37,516 nucleotides of DNA from the NCBI GenBank assembly GCA_016779565.1, contig JADHNJ010000023.1, forward strand, positions 1 through 37,516. Reading direction: 5' to 3'. This DNA is from Pseudomonadales bacterium. GTDB taxonomy: Bacteria; Pseudomonadota; Gammaproteobacteria; Pseudomonadales; Azotimanducaceae. Shown here piece after piece: positions 35,451 through 37,516 of the stretch. Position numbers and translations under genes: made by a program. Under the pieces are notes generated by a model. That model worked only from the letters and a program-made list of their open reading frames with translations. It was not told the DNA's origin and made no database searches. Every line of letters starts with the position of its first letter. Within the stretch, counting starts at the first letter, position 1.

Positions 35451-35833
35451 GGGGGTGACTTGGCTTCGACGCTGGTTGCGAAACCTAAGGTGCATGCCGA
35501 GAGGGTAGTGACTCTCGTTAAACAATCGCTGTAACTTGTTATAGTTGCCAATGACGAAAACTACGCGCTAGCTGCCTAAAAAACCTAACCTTCGGGTTAA
35601 TTTTTATTTAGCTTACCTCGGGGCGGATGTGCCCATGTATTCAAACCGAGGGCTCGACTCATGGGACCGCTGTCAGACCCCGCTTGCGGTTAAAGCAGTT
35701 AAACTTAAAGCAAGCTCGCCGTTTAATCCCTGTTTGCCGGGCTAGTGAACGGTTAAATAATAGACAGACTATGCATGTAGAGCCGAAGGTAGAGAACTGA
35801 CGGACGCGGGTTCAACTCCCGCCACCTCCACCA
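35451..35833 (+). ncRNA. ssrA: transfer-messenger RNA (tmRNA)
   Basis: tmRNA rescues stalled ribosomes by acting as both tRNA-Ala and mRNA. The 5' end GGGGGUG pairs with the 3' end CACCUCC followed by ACCA, forming the acceptor stem (one G-U pair). The tRNA-like 3' part (GACGCGGGTTCAACTCCCGCC) and the 5' GCATGCCGAGAG helix are conserved. The tag reading frame at 35547-35579 starts at GCC and encodes ANDENYALAA then TAA. The length is 383 nt, typical for gammaproteobacteria. It is transcribed divergently from hemH. Confidence 0.97.
35547..35579 (+). other. tmRNA peptide-tag reading frame (ANDENYALAA)
   Basis: Inside ssrA, the resume codon GCC is followed by AAT GAC GAA AAC TAC GCG CTA GCT GCC and stop TAA. 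The tag ends in LAA, the usual recognition end for ClpXP and ClpAP. Nothing unusual. Confidence 0.93.
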
Positions 35834-36021
35834 AATATTTGTCGATTCATCTCGTAATGAAACGCTAATTTTGGCCAGACCCAAGGTAATGTTTTCGCTG
35901 GTAAACGTGTTTTGAGTTTACTTCGTCTTTTGATTCTGGCTACCAACGGCTTTGACAGAGATCAAATAGAATCTTTTTTCAAACTAATGCTTTTAAGCAC
36001 CGCCTACCCACAGTTGCAAAT

Positions 36022-36047
36022 AAAAAAGGGGCTAAGGCCCCTTTTTT
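36022..36047. terminator. bidirectional Rho-independent terminator
   Basis: AAAAAAGGGGC (36022-36032), a 4-nt loop TAAG, then GCCCCTTTTTT (36037-36047). The stem is GC-rich with an A-run before and a T-run after it, so it works in both directions: for ssrA read-through on the plus strand and for the gene ending at 36073 on the minus strand. Confidence 0.92.
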
Positions 36048-36072
36048 ATTTGATGCTCTTGGCTCTTGCAGG

Positions 36073-36804
36073 TTATTCCGATGCGAGGGGAAACGCGAGC
36101 GCCACACGCTGGATTGACTGCGACACAACTTCTCGTGAGTCAGCGACCGCCTTCGAGTAGGCTGCCATATCTTTTGAGCCCATCATTGCTGTATTGGCAT
36201 TCAGTAAAGTCGCCATATCTTTTGAAAGCGCATTTATCCAATGAGTAGCTTCATTTTCGCCGGCTCCGATAACTCGCCCAAAGTAAATATCACCCGGCCA
36301 ATTGTTTGCTGTGTCAGAACTCATGAGTTTCTCAAAGGCCTTCATAAATGTCCCAGGATCTGTGACTTTAAAGGTGGTTAGCATGCCCACGGAACCTGGC
36401 GTGTTTGCCAAGTCCTCGTTCAATTTTGCCATTTCGATTGTGAACAGATTTTCTCCTACAGGCTCAATGGATTCGCGCATGGTCATCATGTATCGCATCC
36501 AGTCTGCTGATCCTGCATTTCGGGCATTGTTCGCTTCCATTGTTTCAGGCGAGGGATAAAGCACATTAATTTGATGGGTCGCCATGTTGGTGCCATTGCT
36601 GATATTTTGTACCAGCGAAACACCCACTAGCCTGTTCTGACCGGACTCGGTTGCCATGAATGAGCGCATGCTACCAGCCACGGCTGCTGGGTTTGTTGCT
36701 CTGAACTCGAATGCCATACCGTAGCCGGTTTGGCTGGACGTGTGGTCGTCAGCGAATATCGAGCTGGCGCCCAGTAGCATGATCATCATCACTAGTTTTT
36801 TCAT
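36073..36804 (-). CDS. secreted protein with two related ferredoxin-like halves
   Basis: A 243-aa protein with a signal peptide (KKLVMMIMLLGASSIFA, cleavage after about residue 18). The mature part looks like a tandem duplication: residues about 28-122 and 140-234 share the pattern F+(A/V)T(N/D)P...F, an ATHxIN motif (NMATHQINVLY at 73-83 and NEATHWINAL at 184-193), a DW/D-helix and a closing RES.../DSREVVSQS strand. The spacing of about 111 residues is regular. Such a fold resembles dimeric alpha/beta-barrel (ABM-like) domains, but no family is recognised. GAGGAG precedes the ATG at 36804; an upstream extension of 43 residues is rejected. It is followed by the bidirectional terminator. Confidence 0.85.
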   Translation of the reverse strand: MKKLVMMIMLLGASSIFADDHTSSQTGYGMAFEFRATNPAAVAGSMRSFMATESGQNRLVGVSLVQNISNGTNMATHQINVLYPSPETMEANNARNAGSADWMRYMMTMRESIEPVGENLFTIEMAKLNEDLANTPGSVGMLTTFKVTDPGTFMKAFEKLMSSDTANNWPGDIYFGRVIGAGENEATHWINALSKDMATLLNANTAMMGSKDMAAYSKAVADSREVVSQSIQRVALAFPLASE

Positions 36805-37288
36805 CAGCAGTCTCCTCTTGCGAAGGTTATGGTTATTAGATGGTACCAATATGTTGATTAGTACGAGTAAAAGATGCATTACCTTGTTTTGCTTCTCAAA
36901 TTTCGTTCGATATTGGTTATTGAAAAGCGGCAATGCAGGCAGCTTTTAGGGATCACGATGCTTCGCACCCTATCCAAAAGCGCACGTATTTTTGCTCTCC
37001 GCATGGTAGAAATTTAGCCGCTTTCAAAAATTTGATACCCAAGCGATCGCGAGGGTTGCTCTGTTGGTGAGATGAGTGAGTGATCAATGAATGATGACCA
37101 TAACGTGGCATCGTTGGCAATCAAGCTGCTTTCATCGGTTTAGGCATCCAAGGTAAGAGAGATCGATTGGCTGGTCACCAAAGCGCATCAGCAATCCGAC
37201 AATTGCGGCCCGCGTTGGGCTTGACAGAGCGCTGAAGTTTTAAGATTGTTGAATTATGAACAAATTCACTTTTTTGGAGACAATCGCT
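36805..37288. other. 484-nt gene-free stretch between divergent secreted-protein genes
   Basis: No credible gene is seen. TTGACA at 37221-37226 is a consensus -35 box 62 nt before the next ATG; the best -10 candidates (GATTGT at 17 nt, TAAGAT at 14 nt) are poor, so the promoter is only probable. No hairpin or repeat of note; the tract TGAGTGAGTGATCAATGAATG near 37075 is a short run of related units. Confidence 0.4.
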
Positions 37289-37516
37289 ATGAGATCTGGT
37301 TTTCGCGCAATCACCTCACTTTCGCTTATGAGCCTCACAGGGTTTATGGCTTTTGGGCTTGCCCAGATAGCCTACTCTAAACCTGGTGAAGCCAGTTTTG
37401 GGGTGGATGCCTCAGTTTTGAACGCGCACAACCGGTGTATCGTGCAGCTGACTGACGATGTACCAAGGGCTGACATAGAGGGTAGAGCACGGGGCATGCT
37501 GGCTCGGGCCAATGCA
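37289..37516 (+). CDS. secreted protein, possible subtilase with I9 propeptide (5' part only)
   Basis: 76 codons are in the window and no stop is reached. After TTGGAGA and ATG at 37289 comes a signal-peptide-like segment (RSGFRAITSLSLMSLTGFM...FGLAQIAYS). From residue about 48 the sequence reads RCIVQLTDDVPRADIEGRAR then GMLARANA. The pattern 'hydrophobic strand, turn, long helix with Arg/Ala' resembles the peptidase inhibitor I9 propeptide of S8 subtilases. This is a guess from a short stretch; another secreted enzyme is possible. The gene continues beyond the right edge. Confidence 0.6.
   Translation, partial: MRSGFRAITSLSLMSLTGFMAFGLAQIAYSKPGEASFGVDASVLNAHNRCIVQLTDDVPRADIEGRARGMLARANA

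Noticed and set aside
35901-35921. GTAAAC-N9-GTTTAC hairpin followed by a T-containing stretch, as an ssrA terminator.
   Set aside because: Only six AT-rich base pairs and no real T-run; the strong terminator at 36022 is more likely.
35912-36160. 82-codon plus-strand frame after ssrA.
   Set aside because: It runs through the bidirectional terminator and antisense to the secreted-protein gene.

Overview
The window looks like chromosomal DNA of a free-living, probably marine, gammaproteobacterium. The basis is the gene order nrdR-ribD-ribH-nusB-thiL-pgpA followed by a convergent ribA / xseB-ispA-dxs group (the arrangement of Escherichia and Pseudomonas chromosomes), a gammaproteobacterial tmRNA with tag ANDENYALAA, ferrochelatase, and many lipid/aromatic-type oxidative enzymes. 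No phage, plasmid, transposase, CRISPR or rRNA/tRNA genes were seen; the only RNA gene is tmRNA.

Layout. 1-1081: a DUF2256 zinc-finger-like protein (minus strand, cut by the window edge), a gene-free gap and an unknown membrane-anchored protein. 1123-5092: a tight housekeeping operon (nrdR, ribD, ribH, nusB, thiL, pgpA) with 1-4 nt overlaps. 5171-15249: a 10-kb block, all on the plus strand, of oxidative and CoA-linked enzymes: glyoxalase-II-like hydrolase, atypical SDR, GcvR-like double-ACT protein, cytochrome P450, two VOC proteins, an FAD aromatic-ring-type monooxygenase and three acyl-CoA dehydrogenases. It lies between pgpA and ribA, which are near neighbours in relatives, so it appears to be an inserted or expanded catabolic block. 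15387-19044: ribA, then convergent xseB-ispA-dxs (isoprenoid precursors).

19342-25158 (minus): a GH2 beta-galactosidase with an MFS exporter-type transporter directly upstream, then an M48 metalloprotease lipoprotein with a TPR-like tail. 25243-26918: a Nudix hydrolase and a second metallo-beta-lactamase-fold hydrolase. 26983-32174: a plus-strand trio of D-2-hydroxyacid dehydrogenase, thiamine-diphosphate enzyme and single-subunit molybdopterin oxidoreductase. Between the last two genes is an unusual tetranucleotide-type repeat tract. 32166-35360 (minus): a membrane-anchored HSL-type esterase, an atypical SDR and hemH. 35451-35833: ssrA with a visible promoter and a downstream terminator. The window ends with a secreted protein made of two related halves and the first 76 codons of a secreted protein resembling a subtilase I9 propeptide.

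The most interesting signals are: (1) the catabolic block and its acyl-CoA dehydrogenase pair, one partner of which seems to lack a catalytic base; (2) the dehydrogenase / ThDP enzyme / Mo-enzyme trio, in which the usual Mo-ligand residue appears replaced; (3) the microsatellite-like tract just upstream of the Mo-enzyme gene; (4) a perfect 9-bp inverted repeat upstream of the FAD monooxygenase. Functions of the accessory genes are inferred from motifs only; no substrate can be assigned from sequence alone.
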